Of a DNA stretch of 60,537 bases, positions 1 to 14,594 are shown in pieces; position 1 is the stretch's first letter; each line of letters opens with the position of its first letter. The DNA comes from Enterovibrio sp. JCM 19048 (GTDB lineage Bacteria; Pseudomonadota; Gammaproteobacteria; Enterobacterales; Vibrionaceae): assembly GCA_001310415.1 (NCBI GenBank), contig BAXE01000028.1, positions 1 to 60,537 of the forward strand, given 5' to 3'. Position numbers and translations under genes: made by a program. A model generated the notes under the pieces. It saw only the letters and a list, made by a program, of their open reading frames with translations. It ran no database searches and was not told the DNA's origin.

Positions 1-37
1 CTCGCATTCAAATCGTTTAGATATAAATGTACAGTGA

Positions 38-1036
38 TTAAATTGAAGCGACGGAACTGCGTCTTACCAAAGTCGGTGAAAATACGGCAGTTTCTTCATC
101 TATCACGTCACCACGAGACAGTGACAATGCCTGCCTTGCCGCGCGTTCTGCCATCATTTCGATGGGATAACGGACTGTGGTCAACCCGGGGTTAAGAAAA
201 CGGGCAAGGATTCCATCATCAAACCCGACAACAGACATTTGCTTCGGCACGGCAATACCGTTTTGCTCCAGCACCATCATGGCCCCTGCGGCCATGTTGT
301 CGTTGTAGGCAAATACGGCAGACATATCGAGGGATTTACTCAGCAAATTGGTCATGGCGCTTTCTCCACCATCACTGTTGGGCTCCCCGTATTCGATATA
401 GCTTTTACTGAGCGCTATGCCGTTATCTTTAAGCGCAGCCAGGTATCCTTCAATACGCGCCTGGGTATCTTCAATATCCCGCGAGGATGCGATACAGGCG
501 ATTTTCTTGTGCCCCTGACGGATAAGGTAATCCGTAGCAAGGTACGCCCCTTTGAAGTTGTCCAACGCTATACAACGTGTGGCAATTTGTGGGATATGTC
601 GATTAATCACCACCAGCCCCGGCACTTCTTTCACATACGCTGTCAGTTCTTCGTCAGACAGCCCTTTCGCATGAACAATAATGGCTTCGCAGCGACTGTT
701 GATCAGAAGTTCCAGTGCATTGCGTTCATCTTCGGCATCGTGATAACCGTTGCCAATCAGGATCTGTTTACCCTGCTCTCTGGCGACATGGTCGATCGCT
801 TTAACCATACTGCCGAAAAACGGATCGGACACATCGGCGACCAACACACCGACGGTGTTTGAACTTTGGCTGACCAGAGCCCTGGCATTCGCATTCGGAC
901 GGTAACCCAATTTCGCCATCGCCTTGGTCACCGCTTCAATCGATGCCTGGCTGGCTTTAGGGGATTTATTGACGACGCGTGAAACAGTCGCCACTGAGAC
1001 GCCAGCTTCTTTCGCAACATCTTTTATGGTGGCCAT
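38..1036 (-). CDS. galR: LacI/GalR-family transcriptional repressor of the galactose regulon
   Basis: Intact 332-residue LacI-family repressor. The N-terminus (MATIKDVAKEAGVSVATVSR) is the classic LacI helix-turn-helix, followed by a hinge helix (about residues 45-60) and a periplasmic-binding-protein-like sugar domain containing the usual VGFDD signature near residue 270. It is the last gene of a minus-strand galE-T-K-M-R cluster but has its own 165-bp upstream gap with a GalR-like operator, so autoregulation is likely. Galactose as inducer is inferred from context and from the GalR family; specificity inside LacI families cannot be read from sequence alone. Confidence 0.9.
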   Translation of the reverse strand: MATIKDVAKEAGVSVATVSRVVNKSPKASQASIEAVTKAMAKLGYRPNANARALVSQSSNTVGVLVADVSDPFFGSMVKAIDHVAREQGKQILIGNGYHDAEDERNALELLINSRCEAIIVHAKGLSDEELTAYVKEVPGLVVINRHIPQIATRCIALDNFKGAYLATDYLIRQGHKKIACIASSRDIEDTQARIEGYLAALKDNGIALSKSYIEYGEPNSDGGESAMTNLLSKSLDMSAVFAYNDNMAAGAMMVLEQNGIAVPKQMSVVGFDDGILARFLNPGLTTVRYPIEMMAERAARQALSLSRGDVIDEETAVFSPTLVRRSSVASI

Positions 1037-1154
1037 AGGCTTCCTCTTACTTCTGGCGTCGTGGACGGGAGAATGAGTGAAAATTATTACACTATTTGAA
1101 AACTGGAAGGAAACATATCACGCGCGATGAATTGTAATACATCACTTTTTTGAG

Positions 1155-1170
1155 TTGTTAACGATTACAC
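1155..1170. promoter_or_regulatory. GalR-like operator upstream of galR
   Basis: TTGTTAACGATTACAC is a half-conserved relative of the TGTAAACGTTTACA palindrome found before galE and lacZ, and nearly matches the site at 7446. It lies about 120 bp upstream of the galR start and overlaps the foot of the galM hairpin. Autoregulation of galR is inferred. Confidence 0.55.
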
Positions 1171-1194
1171 AGCGTAAGTCACCTTACGCTGTGT
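1167..1194 (-). terminator. Hairpin downstream of galM
   Basis: A perfect 12-bp stem (ACACAGCGTAAG) with a 4-base loop begins 8 bp after the galM stop. No strong U-run follows on the minus strand, so it may be a weak terminator or an RNA-stabilising hairpin separating galM from galR. Confidence 0.5.
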
Positions 1195-1201
1195 TGCCCG
1201 C

Positions 1202-2268
1202 TTAATGATTCAAGAATTGGTAGCGGGTGAAAAAGCGGTAAGCCTTGCCCGGTTGCAGAATGCAAGACGCAACAGGCCATTCTGGATGGTTTGGGGAGTC
1301 TGGCAAAAACTGGGTTTCCAGTGCAAAGCCTGCGTAGTCACGGTATTCGCCACCCTCTCGGTTTGGCGTGCCCGATAACCAGTTGCCGGTATAAAGCTGC
1401 ACAGCAGGTTTATCGGTATATACCACCAGGCTCAATTTGGCATCCGGCGATAACACAGTCGCCACGGGCGCAGACACATCCCGCGCACAATCAAACAGGT
1501 AACTGTGGTCGTACCCTTTTGCCGCCTTTTGTTGGTCATCAGTTAAGAGATCCTGACGCAAGGTCTTACCGGCGCGAAAATCGAACGCGGTACCATCAAC
1601 CTTGCAATCTCTCCCAACGGGATCCCAGATTCCGTTGTCGGCACATAATTATCCGCCGTCAGCGTCAAATGATGGGAAAGGCAGTCTTCCCCGCTGTCAG
1701 CCCCCTGCAGGTTAAAGTAAGCATGGTTGGTCAGATTAACAGGCGTGGCTTTATCGGTCGTCGCTTTGTAGTCAATGGTCAGCCCGTTGTCGTCATCCAG
1801 TGCGTAGGTGACCAACACTGACAGCTCACCGGGAAACCCCTGATCGCCATCGGGTGAAACCAGAGAAAAAGAAACGGATGAGGATGATTGTGTGCTGATT
1901 TTCCAGCGACGTTTGTCAAAACCCTCGTTGCCGCCATGCAGACAGTTACCGGCTTGGTTGACCGCAACCTGATACGTTTCCCCATCCAGCGAAAACAGAC
2001 CTTTTGCAATGCGGTTGGCATAGCGGCCTACCGTCACGCCCATATAGCTTTTCTGCGCCTGAAAGTCTGCCATGTTGCTGACACCCAGCAACACTTCACG
2101 ATGGTCGTTTTCACCGAGAGGCACTTGGCAACTTAGCCAGGTGGCGCCGATATCCATCAGCACCACTTCCATACCTTTTGTATTGGTTAAACACACCAGA
2201 GTTGCAGGTTTACCGTCACACGCATTGTGCGCGCTCATGGTGTGAGTCAGTGTCGTAAAGGCTCCCAT
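1202..2268 (-). CDS. galM: Aldose 1-epimerase (galactose mutarotase), frame broken
   Basis: Interconverts alpha- and beta-D-galactose ahead of galactokinase in the Leloir pathway, in the cytoplasm. Residues 1 to about 223 are read from the ATG at 2268 (AAGGG ribosome site) and include the mutarotase-type motifs GVTVGRYANRIAKG and NLTNHAYFNLQG. The frame then changes near position 1600, where AGGTTGAT should read AGGGTTGAT; the remainder continues as a 119-residue tail ending at 1202, with the conserved terminal region LETQFLPDSPNHPEWP. Restoring one G yields a single normal-length (about 355 aa) GalM. It follows galK by 9 bp, so it is in the same operon. Confidence 0.88.
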
Positions 2269-2277
2269 AGAAAACCC

Positions 2278-3438
2278 TTACTGAGCGTCAACAAGACCTG
2301 CACCGGTCATGGCTTTACAGACGTAAATGGAGGCCTTCAGGCCGGTGGCCGCTTCATATTTCTCTTCAACCGCCACTTTTACCGCATCCACCAGTGATGG
2401 TGGCACCAGTGACACAATACAACCACCGAAACCGCCACCGGTCATGCGCACACCGCCTTGCTCGCCGATAACGTTTTTCACGATATCAACCAGGGTATCA
2501 ATTTCTTTTACTGTGATTTCAAAGTCATCGCGCATTGAGGCATGGGATTCAGCCATCAACTCGCCCATCAGGGTCATATTGTTGTCAGCCAGCGCTTTCG
2601 CTGCTTCTAATGTACGTGCATTTTCAGTGATCACGTGACGGGCGCGTTTCAGTACTACGTCATCCAGTTTGTCCGCTTCAGTATTTAGCTGATCCAGCGT
2701 CACATCACGCAGTGCTTTAACGCCGAAATGACGGGCCGCTTCTTCACATTGTTGACGACGAGTGTTGTATTCACTGTCGACCAGACCACGGCGTTTGTTG
2801 GAGTTGATGATCACCACCGCCATGTCTTCCGGCATCGATACCGCCTGGGTTTCCAGTGAACGGCAATCGAGCAGCAACGCATGGTTTTCTTTGCCCTCAG
2901 CAGAGATCATCTGATCCATGATGCCGCAGTTACAGCCCACGAATTCGTTTTCCGCTTGCTGACCCACCAGCGCGATCTCCGCTTGGGTGATATCAAGGTT
3001 GAACAGCTCTTTGAAGGTCTGGCCAATCACGACTTCCAACGCTGCAGATGAACTCAGACCCGCGCCCTGCGGCACGTTGCCGCTCACGGAAAGATCGATA
3101 CCACCCAGAGCGTAACCGCGGGACAGCAGGCATTTCACCACGCCGCGAATATAGTTCGCCCACATTTTGTCTTGCTGGAAGGTAATTTCCTGGGTCAGGT
3201 CGAACTCATCAACCGCGTTGCCGTAATCGACAGACACCAGACGCACCAGATTGTCGTCGCGCTTTGCCGCCGCAACAACGGTTTGATAATTAATGGCACA
3301 AGGCAGCACAAAGCCGTCGTTGTAGTCAGTGTGTTCACCAATCAGGTTCACACGACCCGGCGCCTGAATAATGTGGGTAGGGAGGTAATGCAGTACTTGC
3401 TCAAAAGACGCCTTCACATTATGGATTAAATCAGACAT
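2278..3438 (-). CDS. galK: Galactokinase
   Basis: Phosphorylates D-galactose with ATP to galactose-1-phosphate (GHMP kinase family). Intact 386 residues. The GalK signature [16 protein letters not shown] is near residue 27, the GHMP phosphate-binding motif [13 protein letters not shown] is near residue 125, and the C-terminal [10 protein letters not shown] motif is near residue 335. The start at 3438 is preceded by an AGAGAGAAG ribosome site. It lies third in galE-T-K-M, between galT and galM. Confidence 0.96.
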   Translation of the reverse strand: MSDLIHNVKASFEQVLHYLPTHIIQAPGRVNLIGEHTDYNDGFVLPCAINYQTVVAAAKRDDNLVRLVSVDYGNAVDEFDLTQEITFQQDKMWANYIRGVVKCLLSRGYALGGIDLSVSGNVPQGAGLSSSAALEVVIGQTFKELFNLDITQAEIALVGQQAENEFVGCNCGIMDQMISAEGKENHALLLDCRSLETQAVSMPEDMAVVIINSNKRRGLVDSEYNTRRQQCEEAARHFGVKALRDVTLDQLNTEADKLDDVVLKRARHVITENARTLEAAKALADNNMTLMGELMAESHASMRDDFEITVKEIDTLVDIVKNVIGEQGGVRMTGGGFGGCIVSLVPPSLVDAVKVAVEEKYEAATGLKASIYVCKAMTGAGLVDAQ

Positions 3439-3471
3439 TGGACTTCTCTCTCTAAAACGTAATACCAGAGG

Positions 3472-3491
3472 CGCGGGCAGCCTTGCCCGCG
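3472..3491 (-). other. Intercistronic hairpin galT-galK
   Basis: CGCGGGCA / TGCCCGCG forms an 8-bp GC-rich stem with a 4-base loop in the 64-bp gap between galT and galK. No U-run follows, so it is more likely an mRNA stability or partial-attenuation element than a terminator. Confidence 0.5.
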
Positions 3492-3502
3492 GCGTATGTT
3501 TG

Positions 3503-4560
<1,058 letters not shown>

Positions 4561-4586
4561 TGGTTTCTCAACACGAACTTTGAAGG

Positions 4587-4609
4587 ATCCGGCGCGCAAT
4601 GCGCCGGAT
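4587..4609 (-). other. Intercistronic hairpin galE-galT
   Basis: ATCCGGCGC / GCGCCGGAT is a perfect 9-bp stem with a 5-base loop between the galE stop and the galT start. There is no following U-run. Together with the similar galT-galK hairpin it suggests graded expression within the gal operon. Confidence 0.5.
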
Positions 4610-4615
4610 TATTTA

Positions 4616-5625
4616 TCAATAGCCCTGAGGATTGTTGGATTGCCAGCGCCAGGTATCTTGCGTCATTTGTGCAATGGTACGGGTCGCTTTCCAGCCAGTT
4701 CTCTCTCAGCTTTATCTGTGCTTGCCCAGCAAGCGGCAATGTCGCCCGGGCGACGTGGACAAATTTCATAAGGCACTTGTTTACCGCAGGCTTCGCCAAA
4801 GGCATTCACCATTTCCAGCACGCTGGAGCCCTTACCGGTACCCAGGTTGAAGATGTGAAGGCCAGACTTTTTACCGACGGCTTTCAGTGCTGCCAGATGA
4901 CCATCAGCCAGGTCCATCACGTGGATGTAATCGCGCACACCGGTGCCATCAACGGTGTCGTAGTCATCACCAAACACAGACAGCTTTTCACGGCGACCGA
5001 CGGCGACCTGCGCGATAAACGGCATCAAGTTATTTGGAATGCCCTGAGGGTCCTCGCCCATGGTGCCAGATGGATGTGCGCCCACTGGGTTGAAGTAGCG
5101 CAGCAGCGTGATGCTCCAGTCAGGTTCCGCCGCAAACAAATCGCTGTAGCACTGCTCTACCATGTGTTTGCTGGTGCCGTACGGGTTAGTGGTTGCACCG
5201 GTTGGAGAATCTTCAGTGATTGGCACAATCGCAGGGTCGCCATACACAGTTGCAGACGAGCTGAATACAATGCTCTTCACACCGGCTTTGCGCATTGAAC
5301 GCGCCAGTACCAGAGAACCATTGACGTTGTTGTCATAGTATTCGAGCGGTTTTGCGACAGACTCACCCACTGCTTTCAGACCGGCAAAATGGATAACGGC
5401 ATCAATCTCGTGTTGGGTGAATACGCTGTCCAGGAATGCTTCATCACGGATATCACCCTGATGGAATGCAGGAGCCTGACCGGTTAATGCAGCAATACGG
5501 TTCAGTACTTCGTCTTTGGCATTGCAAAGGTTATCCACGATCACCGGCGTCATGCCTGCTTCCATCAACTGAACGCAGGTATGGCTTCCGATGTATCCCA
5601 TTCCACCTGTTACCAGAACTTTCAC
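4616..5625 (-). CDS. galE: UDP-glucose 4-epimerase, frame broken near the C-terminus
   Basis: NAD-dependent epimerase of UDP-galactose and UDP-glucose (extended SDR). The glycine-rich motif GGMGYIGSHTCVQL is at the N-terminus, and the YGTSKHMVE Tyr-x-x-x-Lys motif is near residue 149. The start is a GTG at 5625 behind a strong AAGGAGA site. About 25 residues from the end the frame changes: GAACTGGCTGG near 4695 should be GAACTGGGCTGG. The corrected tail WKATRTIAQMTQDTWRWQ ends at the TGA at 4616-4618, giving 336 aa, the normal length. First gene of the operon, with a GalR-like operator 70 bp upstream. Confidence 0.94.
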
Positions 5626-5693
5626 GATTTCGTCTCCTTGGGCGTTTTGCTTTTTCTGAAGCTGACGCCCTTAATTGTTTTTCCACACAGCGA

Positions 5694-5707
5694 TGTAAAC
5701 GTTTACA
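5694..5707. promoter_or_regulatory. GalR-like operator of galETKM
   Basis: A perfect 14-bp palindrome TGTAAACGTTTACA about 70 bp upstream of the galE start. It matches the E. coli GalR/GalS half-site GTGTAAAC and recurs at lacZ (9872). Confidence 0.8.
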
Positions 5708-5833
5708 CCACTATATCCTAAGTTGTTTGAGCCAACCAGACACTGTGCAGTTTATTGATTCAATTCAGAAGTTAAAAGTCTAGAAGTGTGAGCGGCATCC
5801 AGCTAGTGCTACCCACACCGGTTTTCAGGTCAA

Positions 5834-7201
5834 TCAGTTAGCCGTCACTGCTGCGGCCTTAGGGAGTTCTTGCGCCATGTCGTCGGCCACAAATCCGTCA
5901 TGCAGGCGGTAGTAGCCTTTGTAAATAAGGGCGCTGGCAAGCATCAGGATGGCTGGCAGACCAACCATCATAAACTGCAGGCCAAAGATGGTTGCCTCAG
6001 ACTGCACCGCGTTGGGCACATAACCCACCACAGACAGGCCAATACCCACGATAAAGCCGCCTGCCGCACCGGCAAACTTCACCAGCATGGTCTGTACCGA
6101 GAAGATAACGCTTTCGCTGCGGCGGCCGGTTTTGTGCTCACCATAATCCACTACGTCAGCCAGCATCACGGTTTGCAGCGCATTCGCCACGCCCACACCA
6201 AACTTGATAGCCGCACCTGCCAAACCAATCAGCAGTGCACTGCCCGGCGCAAACACGCTCATGACCACCAGAACCACACACGAAACAATCGGGAAACCAC
6301 TGGCAATAAACCACAGGTACTTGCGCGGCAACATGGTCGCAAGGCGTGGGAACAGGAACACACCCGCCACTTCCGCAATGCCCGCCACCATCATGTAAAC
6401 AGGGAACAGTTCTGCATTGCCAAGCGCGTAGGTGAAGTAGTAGATCGCAAAGCCACCCACCAGCAGGTTTGCAATCTGGAACATCAGCACGGTGCCGATC
6501 AGCGCTTTCAGCTGGTCGTTTTTGCCAATGATTTGCAGCACATCCTTGAAGTTGAATTTCTCCATGGTTTTAGCTGGCGTGCTTTTCTCTTTCACGTTGC
6601 GGGCAATCAGGAAAGCACTCATCACAAACAATACCGCAATCAGCATGGCAACGTTGAAGAAGCCCTCACCCTGATCGCCGTTACCCAGCTTGCCAACGAT
6701 GTGCAGGCCGTAGGTACCGGTGACAAACCATGCAAGGCTCGCAAACAGACGCGGCCAAACCACCAGCTTTTCACGTTCCTGGCGCGAGCTCGACAGCGCA
6801 GGGATCATCGACCAGTAAGGGATGTCCATAATGGTATAGGTCAGACCCCAGAGGATGTAAGCTGCTGCGGCATAGATATAAAGCGCAGTGCCTTCAAACA
6901 TATGGGTACTGAACAGACCTACCAGCACAATGGCGTTCAGCAAGGTGCCGATGACAATCCATGGACGGAATTTGCCGAACTTGGAGCGGGTATTGTCGAC
7001 AATCACGCCCATCATTGGGTCAGTGATGGCGTCAATGACACGGGCAGCCAGGAAAATGGTACCGACAAATGCGGCGGAAAGACCCGCAACATCCGTAAAA
7101 TAGAACATCAGGAAGATATAAATCGGGGCGCAGGCGAAGTCTTTGCCAAGTGCACCCAAACCGTAGGAAAGCTTGGTTTGTAGGGTAATTTTATCAGACA
7201 T
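5834..7201 (-). CDS. GPH-family galactoside:cation symporter (MelB/GalP-like)
   Basis: A 455-residue, 12-helix inner-membrane transporter of the glycoside-pentoside-hexuronide family. Near the N-terminus it has the hallmark ITDPMMGVIVDNTRSKFGK loop between helices 2 and 3, and PYWSM near residue 130. The ATG at 7201 is preferred over an upstream in-frame start because GAGGATAATAAG directly precedes it and MSDKITLQTKLSYGLG aligns with the family N-terminus. Its own promoter carries two GalR-like sites. Uptake of galactose or galactosides is inferred from the neighbours (alpha- and beta-galactosidase, gal operon); the exact sugar is not determined. Confidence 0.85.
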   Translation of the reverse strand: MSDKITLQTKLSYGLGALGKDFACAPIYIFLMFYFTDVAGLSAAFVGTIFLAARVIDAITDPMMGVIVDNTRSKFGKFRPWIVIGTLLNAIVLVGLFSTHMFEGTALYIYAAAAYILWGLTYTIMDIPYWSMIPALSSSRQEREKLVVWPRLFASLAWFVTGTYGLHIVGKLGNGDQGEGFFNVAMLIAVLFVMSAFLIARNVKEKSTPAKTMEKFNFKDVLQIIGKNDQLKALIGTVLMFQIANLLVGGFAIYYFTYALGNAELFPVYMMVAGIAEVAGVFLFPRLATMLPRKYLWFIASGFPIVSCVVLVVMSVFAPGSALLIGLAGAAIKFGVGVANALQTVMLADVVDYGEHKTGRRSESVIFSVQTMLVKFAGAAGGFIVGIGLSVVGYVPNAVQSEATIFGLQFMMVGLPAILMLASALIYKGYYRLHDGFVADDMAQELPKAAAVTAN

Positions 7202-7324
7202 CTTATTATCCTCGATGACCGTCCCAGCTAAATCGCCGGGCGCCATACTGCAGAGTTTTCGTCGTAATTCTGAGACGAATCCTACCTTTGAGTCGCTGAC
7301 AGTTCTGTGATCGAAGATCCTCAA

Positions 7325-7338
7325 TGGAAACGTTTACA
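7325..7338. promoter_or_regulatory. GalR-like operator of the symporter gene
   Basis: TGGAAACGTTTACA, one half-site perfect, about 125 bp upstream of the transporter start. It is identical to the site at 9727 before the alpha-galactosidase. The 333-bp gap 7202-7534 holds this site, the site at 7446 and the alpha-galactosidase terminator; I see no gene in it. Confidence 0.7.
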
Positions 7339-7445
7339 CGGCCAATTTGCCAAAGTGTGACTTGCGCATTATTTGAGATGGCGCAGCTAGCAGAACAGGC
7401 GGAATACCTGGACACGCCTCTCTTTTAGATGCCCGAAATGTTGGG

Positions 7446-7459
7446 TTAACGATTACACT
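7446..7459. promoter_or_regulatory. Second GalR-like site
   Basis: TTAACGATTACAC-type sequence, nearly the same as the site before galR at 1155. Two sites 120 bp apart would permit GalR looping, as at E. coli gal; this is inference. Confidence 0.5.
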
Positions 7460-7475
7460 AGCAGGATGAATGAGA

Positions 7476-7509
7476 TAAAAAATCCGCCGGGCTTTCACCA
7501 GACGGATTT
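7476..7509 (-). terminator. Rho-independent terminator of the alpha-galactosidase gene
   Basis: Read on the minus strand, AAATCCG and CGGATTT pair around an imperfect inner stem, followed by a run of T. It lies 26 bp past the alpha-galactosidase stop. Confidence 0.75.
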
Positions 7510-7534
7510 GACTTACAGGTGTGATGTATTGTTA

Positions 7535-9648
7535 TCAGTCGATACGCTTCAGCGCGATCAATACTGCAGTTTCGGCGTCCAGTATTGGCATCGTAAGACC
7601 AACCGCAGAACACCACTCGCCAGAAAGCTCACAGCCCTCTTGTGTCCAGGCTGGCTGGCAGTTGACGATGTCGTTAAAGTTCTCAGGTGCGTCTATCAAT
7701 TCAACCCGGTAAAGGCGTCTGGAGAAAGCCCCGGAATGCGCACATGACCACTCAGGCATTGGTCGGCATGGCAAGCTGGGCGATTTGCACCACAGCTTCC
7801 GATTTATCTTCCGCCACCACTGCCAGTATCTGATGCGCAGCATCATCTGTCGGAACGCGCCAGGTTTTACCGCTGTGCAGTAGTGGACGCAGTGATTTGT
7901 GCAGGGCAATGTAGCGCTCGAAACCCTGCTTTTCCTCCTTCGATTCCTTGACCGGATCCAGCTCAATCCCCATATGACCAAACAGCGCAGTTAAGCCCCG
8001 GAATGCAATGCTGTGGCGGCGACGGGTGCTGTGGCAGTGCGCCGCACCAATGTGGCTTCCCATCACTTCCGGCGGGAAGAAGTAGCTCATGCCACGCTGG
8101 ATATGCTGACGCTCAAGCGCGTCGTTGTTGTCCGATGTCCAGAACCTGTGGGTGCGTTTCAGCACTTCAAAGTCGATGCGGCCACCGCCCGCTGCGCAGG
8201 ATTCGATTTCCACATTCGGATGGGCGGCGCGCACTTGTCGACCAACGCATAGTAGCGCTCGGTCTGGTTGTGGCCTGCGGCTCTACCTAATGGCCGGGCT
8301 GAACGATCTCCCGGTTCATGTCCCACTTGATGTAGGCAATGTTGTAAGTGCTCAGGAAGTGATCGAGGCGTGAGAACAGGAACGCAAAGGCTTCGTCATT
8401 TTGCAGATCAATCACGTACTGGTTGCGTCCGGTAGGCTGATCATAGCCATCAACGGCCAGCAACCATTCAGGATGCTCACGGTAAAGATCACTGTCTTTG
8501 TTGATCATTTCAGGCTCAAACCAGAGCCCGAACTCCATTCCCAACCGGTTCACATGGTCAATAACCGGTTTCAGCCCATCAGGGTATTTCCCTTCATCAA
8601 GGAACCAGTCACCAAGGGCGGCTTTATCACCATTGCGGCCACGGAACCAGCCGTCATCAATGATAAAGCGCTCAACGCCCATCGCCGCAGACTGTGTTGC
8701 CATCTCCATGATGTAACCCGGATTGTGGTCGAAGTAGATACCTTCCCAGGTATTGAGATGAATAGGTCTTGGTTTTAGCGCAAAGTCGGCTGGCAATATG
8801 GTTGCCCGGACATGGTCATGAAAGTGATGGCTCATGCCATTAAGGCCATTGGCGCTGTAGCTGGCATACAGCCAAGGCGTGGTCAGGCTTTCCCCTTCCC
8901 CGAGCGAGATTTCACCCGGCAGGTAGATTTCTTCAGCCTGCATAATACGGCGGCCGTCGGTTTTCACATCCACACGAAGGCGGTGGTTACCACTCCAGGC
9001 AAAATGAAATCCCCACACTTCTCCGTGCATTTCATCAAAATGCGGCGTACCGGCGACAAGCGCCGGGTAATGCTCGTGGGATGTGCGGCCGCGGCGGTTT
9101 TCCTGCTGGTAACCGCCTTGCAGCAAAGGCTGACGCACAGTCTGGAATTCATGTACCCAACGCCCATGATAGGTCATCAGCTCCCCTGCCCGCGCAGGCA
9201 GCGGCAAGGTGTTGGCTAGTCGGGTCACCTGATAATTGCCCGGTTTGGTGTTTGTCAGGGTATGACGCACTTTGAGTACATCATGCTTGTCGAGCGATAA
9301 CTCGGTCAACAGCATCAAACCCGCACCTTCATCTGCGCTTTCCAGCGACAAGGTATCATCATGTTGTTCAACGTGATTGAGTGTAAACACCGGTGCCCAG
9401 TCCAAACCGTCACGATGGCCTTCAATACCGGGACTGCTGAACACACCGCGACCCAGCTCAGGATTGAGTGTCATGGCGACATCTTTGTCCAGACGTCCAT
9501 AAGGAACGGGACGACGGAGCGCCAACACAGCCTGGGTTTTATCCCCTGCTACCGGCTTTCCCCAATGAAGGATTTCAGCGTAATCACCACACGCCAGCAC
9601 CAATTGGCTGTCTGTGCCATTTAATTCCAGGACAGTTTTTGTGTTCAT
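7535..9648 (-). CDS. GH36 alpha-galactosidase, frame broken at about four places
   Basis: Hydrolyses terminal alpha-1,6-galactosides (melibiose, raffinose). The first 453 codons from the ATG at 9648 are intact and end just after KWDMNR, whose Asp (residue 443) is the GH36 nucleophile. The next frame carries ESCAAGGGRIDFE, the acid/base motif (Cys-x-x-Gly-x-Gly-Arg-x-Asp). A third frame holds the C-terminal beta domain ending at 7535. Frame breaks are near 8287, 8236, 7755 and 7717, each explained by one missing base; restored length is about 705 aa, typical for RafA-type enzymes. No signal peptide, so cytoplasmic, consistent with the neighbouring symporter. A GalR-like operator precedes it. 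Confidence 0.88.
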
Positions 9649-9726
9649 CTCGTTATCTCACGGCATTTTGCTTCTCGCCGAATAATAGGCGATTCCACAA
9701 GATCTTCCGTGAACCTCGGCACAAAC

Positions 9727-9740
9727 TGGAAACGTTTACA
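9727..9740. promoter_or_regulatory. GalR-like operator of the alpha-galactosidase gene
   Basis: TGGAAACGTTTACA, 80 bp upstream of the alpha-galactosidase start in the 338-bp divergent region shared with lacZ. Confidence 0.72.
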
Positions 9741-9836
9741 CAAATTATTCTTATATGCAGGTTTATTTGCCAGACGGCTGACATCCATGAAAAAACCGGA
9801 ATTCACCTTATCTCCTGCCCCCCAGTCGCTTTCTAA

Positions 9837-13070
<3,234 letters not shown>

Positions 13071-13095
13071 TCCTATCTCGCGACTTCCCTCTTAT

Positions 13096-13124
13096 CGCCC
13101 CTCACTTTGAGGGGCGAGTTTTTT
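13096..13124 (+). terminator. Rho-independent terminator of lacZ
   Basis: CGCCCCTCA / TGAGGGGCG is a 9-bp stem with a 3-base loop followed by six T, 25 bp after the lacZ stop. Confidence 0.9.
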
Positions 13125-13228
13125 GGGAATCAGATTGATTACGCATCACCTCTGTCATACCAAAAATTGACGATAAGGCAGGAGCACACTAAAAATACAT
13201 TAGTACATTCTAATTAATGGATTGACGT

Positions 13229-13786
13229 ATGGGCAGCTTTCTCAAGCAAAGAGAATGGGGTTGGTTTAAGGGTGGTATTGCTTTGGCTGCCATTTTCCTG
13301 CTCTCTGCCATCTTGGTTCAGCCTATTGGTGTGTCGACGCAGTTCGTCATATTCGACGGCATTTTATTGGACACGGCAACCGACCTGACCCACGAAAGCA
13401 CCGTCAATGCTTCAGGCGCTGAAAGTGACAACGCTTACTTGAACAAAAGCGGCGGCAAATACGCAGAAAGCATCGAACACCCGCTCAATTACGCCTTTGT
13501 CTTTGTGCTTTCAATGATGTTGGGCGGCGCCCTCGGAAAGTGGTCATCGCATAATGAAGGCGAAATCACCCCCTCCCAATCCACCAGCATGGGTGAATAC
13601 TTCAGACTCTTTATCGGCGGTTTTCTGGTGTTATTTGGCGCCCGTATGGCAGGCGGATGCACCAGTGGACACATGATGAGCGGCATGATGCAAACCTCTG
13701 TCAGCGGGTATGCCTTTGCCATCGCCGTTTTTGCTGTCGCTGTCCCAACCGCCATCTTTTTGAAAAAGCGGGGAGACAGCCAATGA
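13229..13786 (+). CDS. YeeE/YedE-family membrane protein (first of a pair)
   Basis: 185-residue inner-membrane protein with a helix at 15-33, a soluble stretch, and three to four further helices. The motif FGARMAGGCTSGHMMSG near residues 136-152 contains the conserved Gly-Gly-Cys-Thr-Ser-Gly-His of the YeeE/YedE (DUF395, sulfur transport) family. Its stop overlaps the next gene by ATGA, so the two half-size proteins are translationally coupled and probably form one transporter. Thiosulfate or other sulfur-compound import is the known role of some family members; the substrate here is unknown. Confidence 0.8.
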   Translation: MGSFLKQREWGWFKGGIALAAIFLLSAILVQPIGVSTQFVIFDGILLDTATDLTHESTVNASGAESDNAYLNKSGGKYAESIEHPLNYAFVFVLSMMLGGALGKWSSHNEGEITPSQSTSMGEYFRLFIGGFLVLFGARMAGGCTSGHMMSGMMQTSVSGYAFAIAVFAVAVPTAIFLKKRGDSQ

Positions 13787-14336
13787 CTATCCTCCTCGCC
13801 ATAGTGCTTGGTACCCTGTTTGGTTTTGTGCTGCAGAAAAACGGCGTTACAAGAAGTGGCTCGGTCAGGAAGATGCTGCAACTGGAAGAATTCGTGCTGA
13901 TGAAAAAATCCTGCTTGGGATCGGCGCCAGCAGCTTGGTGCTTTTTATACTTTTGAGTCTGGGATTGTTCAACACCAGTCATTTCAGCATCAAAAGCATG
14001 TATCTCGGCGTGTTGGTCGGCGGCGCTATCTTTGGCCTTGGGTGGGGCATCACAGGCTTTTGCCCCGGCACTGCGATCACCGCGTTGGGCGAGCTGAGCA
14101 AAAAGGCATTGGTCTTTGTACTTGGAGGATTGCTGGGCGCACTGGCATTTATGTATGCCTATGAGCCTCTCTCAGACACCGTCCTGTTTGAACCGCTCGG
14201 TGGTGCAACCACACTTGCCGACATCCACAACGGCAAAAATCCTTCGGTTTTTGAGTCCCACTCCCTGTTCGTCGCAGGCTCTATTTCCGCCGTGTTCATC
14301 GGTATCGCGTTGTTGCTGCCAGGGAAGTTGAAGTAG
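13783..14336 (+). CDS. YeeE/YedE-family membrane protein (second of a pair), frame broken
   Basis: Starts at the ATG overlapping the previous stop (MTILLAIVLGTLFGFVLQK). The frame breaks near 13903, where ATGAAAAAATCC has six A and the expected reading needs seven; it then continues in another frame through LGWGITGFCPGTAITALG, the second YeeE/YedE cysteine motif (Gly-Phe-Cys-Pro-Gly-Thr), to 14336. Restored length is about 184 residues with four or five helices. It pairs with the preceding gene. I see no sulfur-metabolism genes beside it. Confidence 0.78.
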
Positions 14337-14462
14337 CGTTTTATACCCCACCACCTTACTCACCTATCTCCTCGTTGCCTGAACGCCCGCTGAATAAGAG
14401 AAGATCGCTTCGTAGAAAATACAGCGAGAAAAATCACAAAAATAAAATGAACCTTTTCTATT

Positions 14463-14483
14463 ATTGAAACATCTTTTCATTTT
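14463..14483. promoter_or_regulatory. KdgR-like box upstream of the porin gene
   Basis: ATTGAAACATCTTTTCATTTT. It shares an exact 17-mer (AAACATCTTTTCATTTT) with the box before the DUF2264/ABC operon at 27554 and fits the TGAAA-N6-TTTCA layout of KdgR operators. Confidence 0.65.
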
Positions 14484-14531
14484 AAGATCGCAATCAAGCA
14501 TTCATAACATAAAACGCTGTTTTGTTTTTAA

Positions 14532-14549
14532 TCAAAACTCATTTCAAAT
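14532..14549. promoter_or_regulatory. Second KdgR-like box before the porin gene
   Basis: TCAAAACTCATTTCAAAT, about 50 bp upstream of the porin start. The whole 258-bp gap 14337-14594 is AT-rich and holds these two boxes and no gene. Confidence 0.55.
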
Positions 14550-14594
14550 AATCTACTTGCAGACCTAAAACATACCCTACAAGTGGATGAAACC

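Noticed and set aside
5870..7183. A 437-codon plus-strand open frame opposite the sugar symporter
   Set aside because: It is His/Gln/Arg-rich shadow translation of the transporter and has no family resemblance or ribosome site.
14337..14594. Promoter-distal small RNA before the porin gene
   Set aside because: Only AT-rich operator-like sequence is visible; no stable hairpin with terminator.
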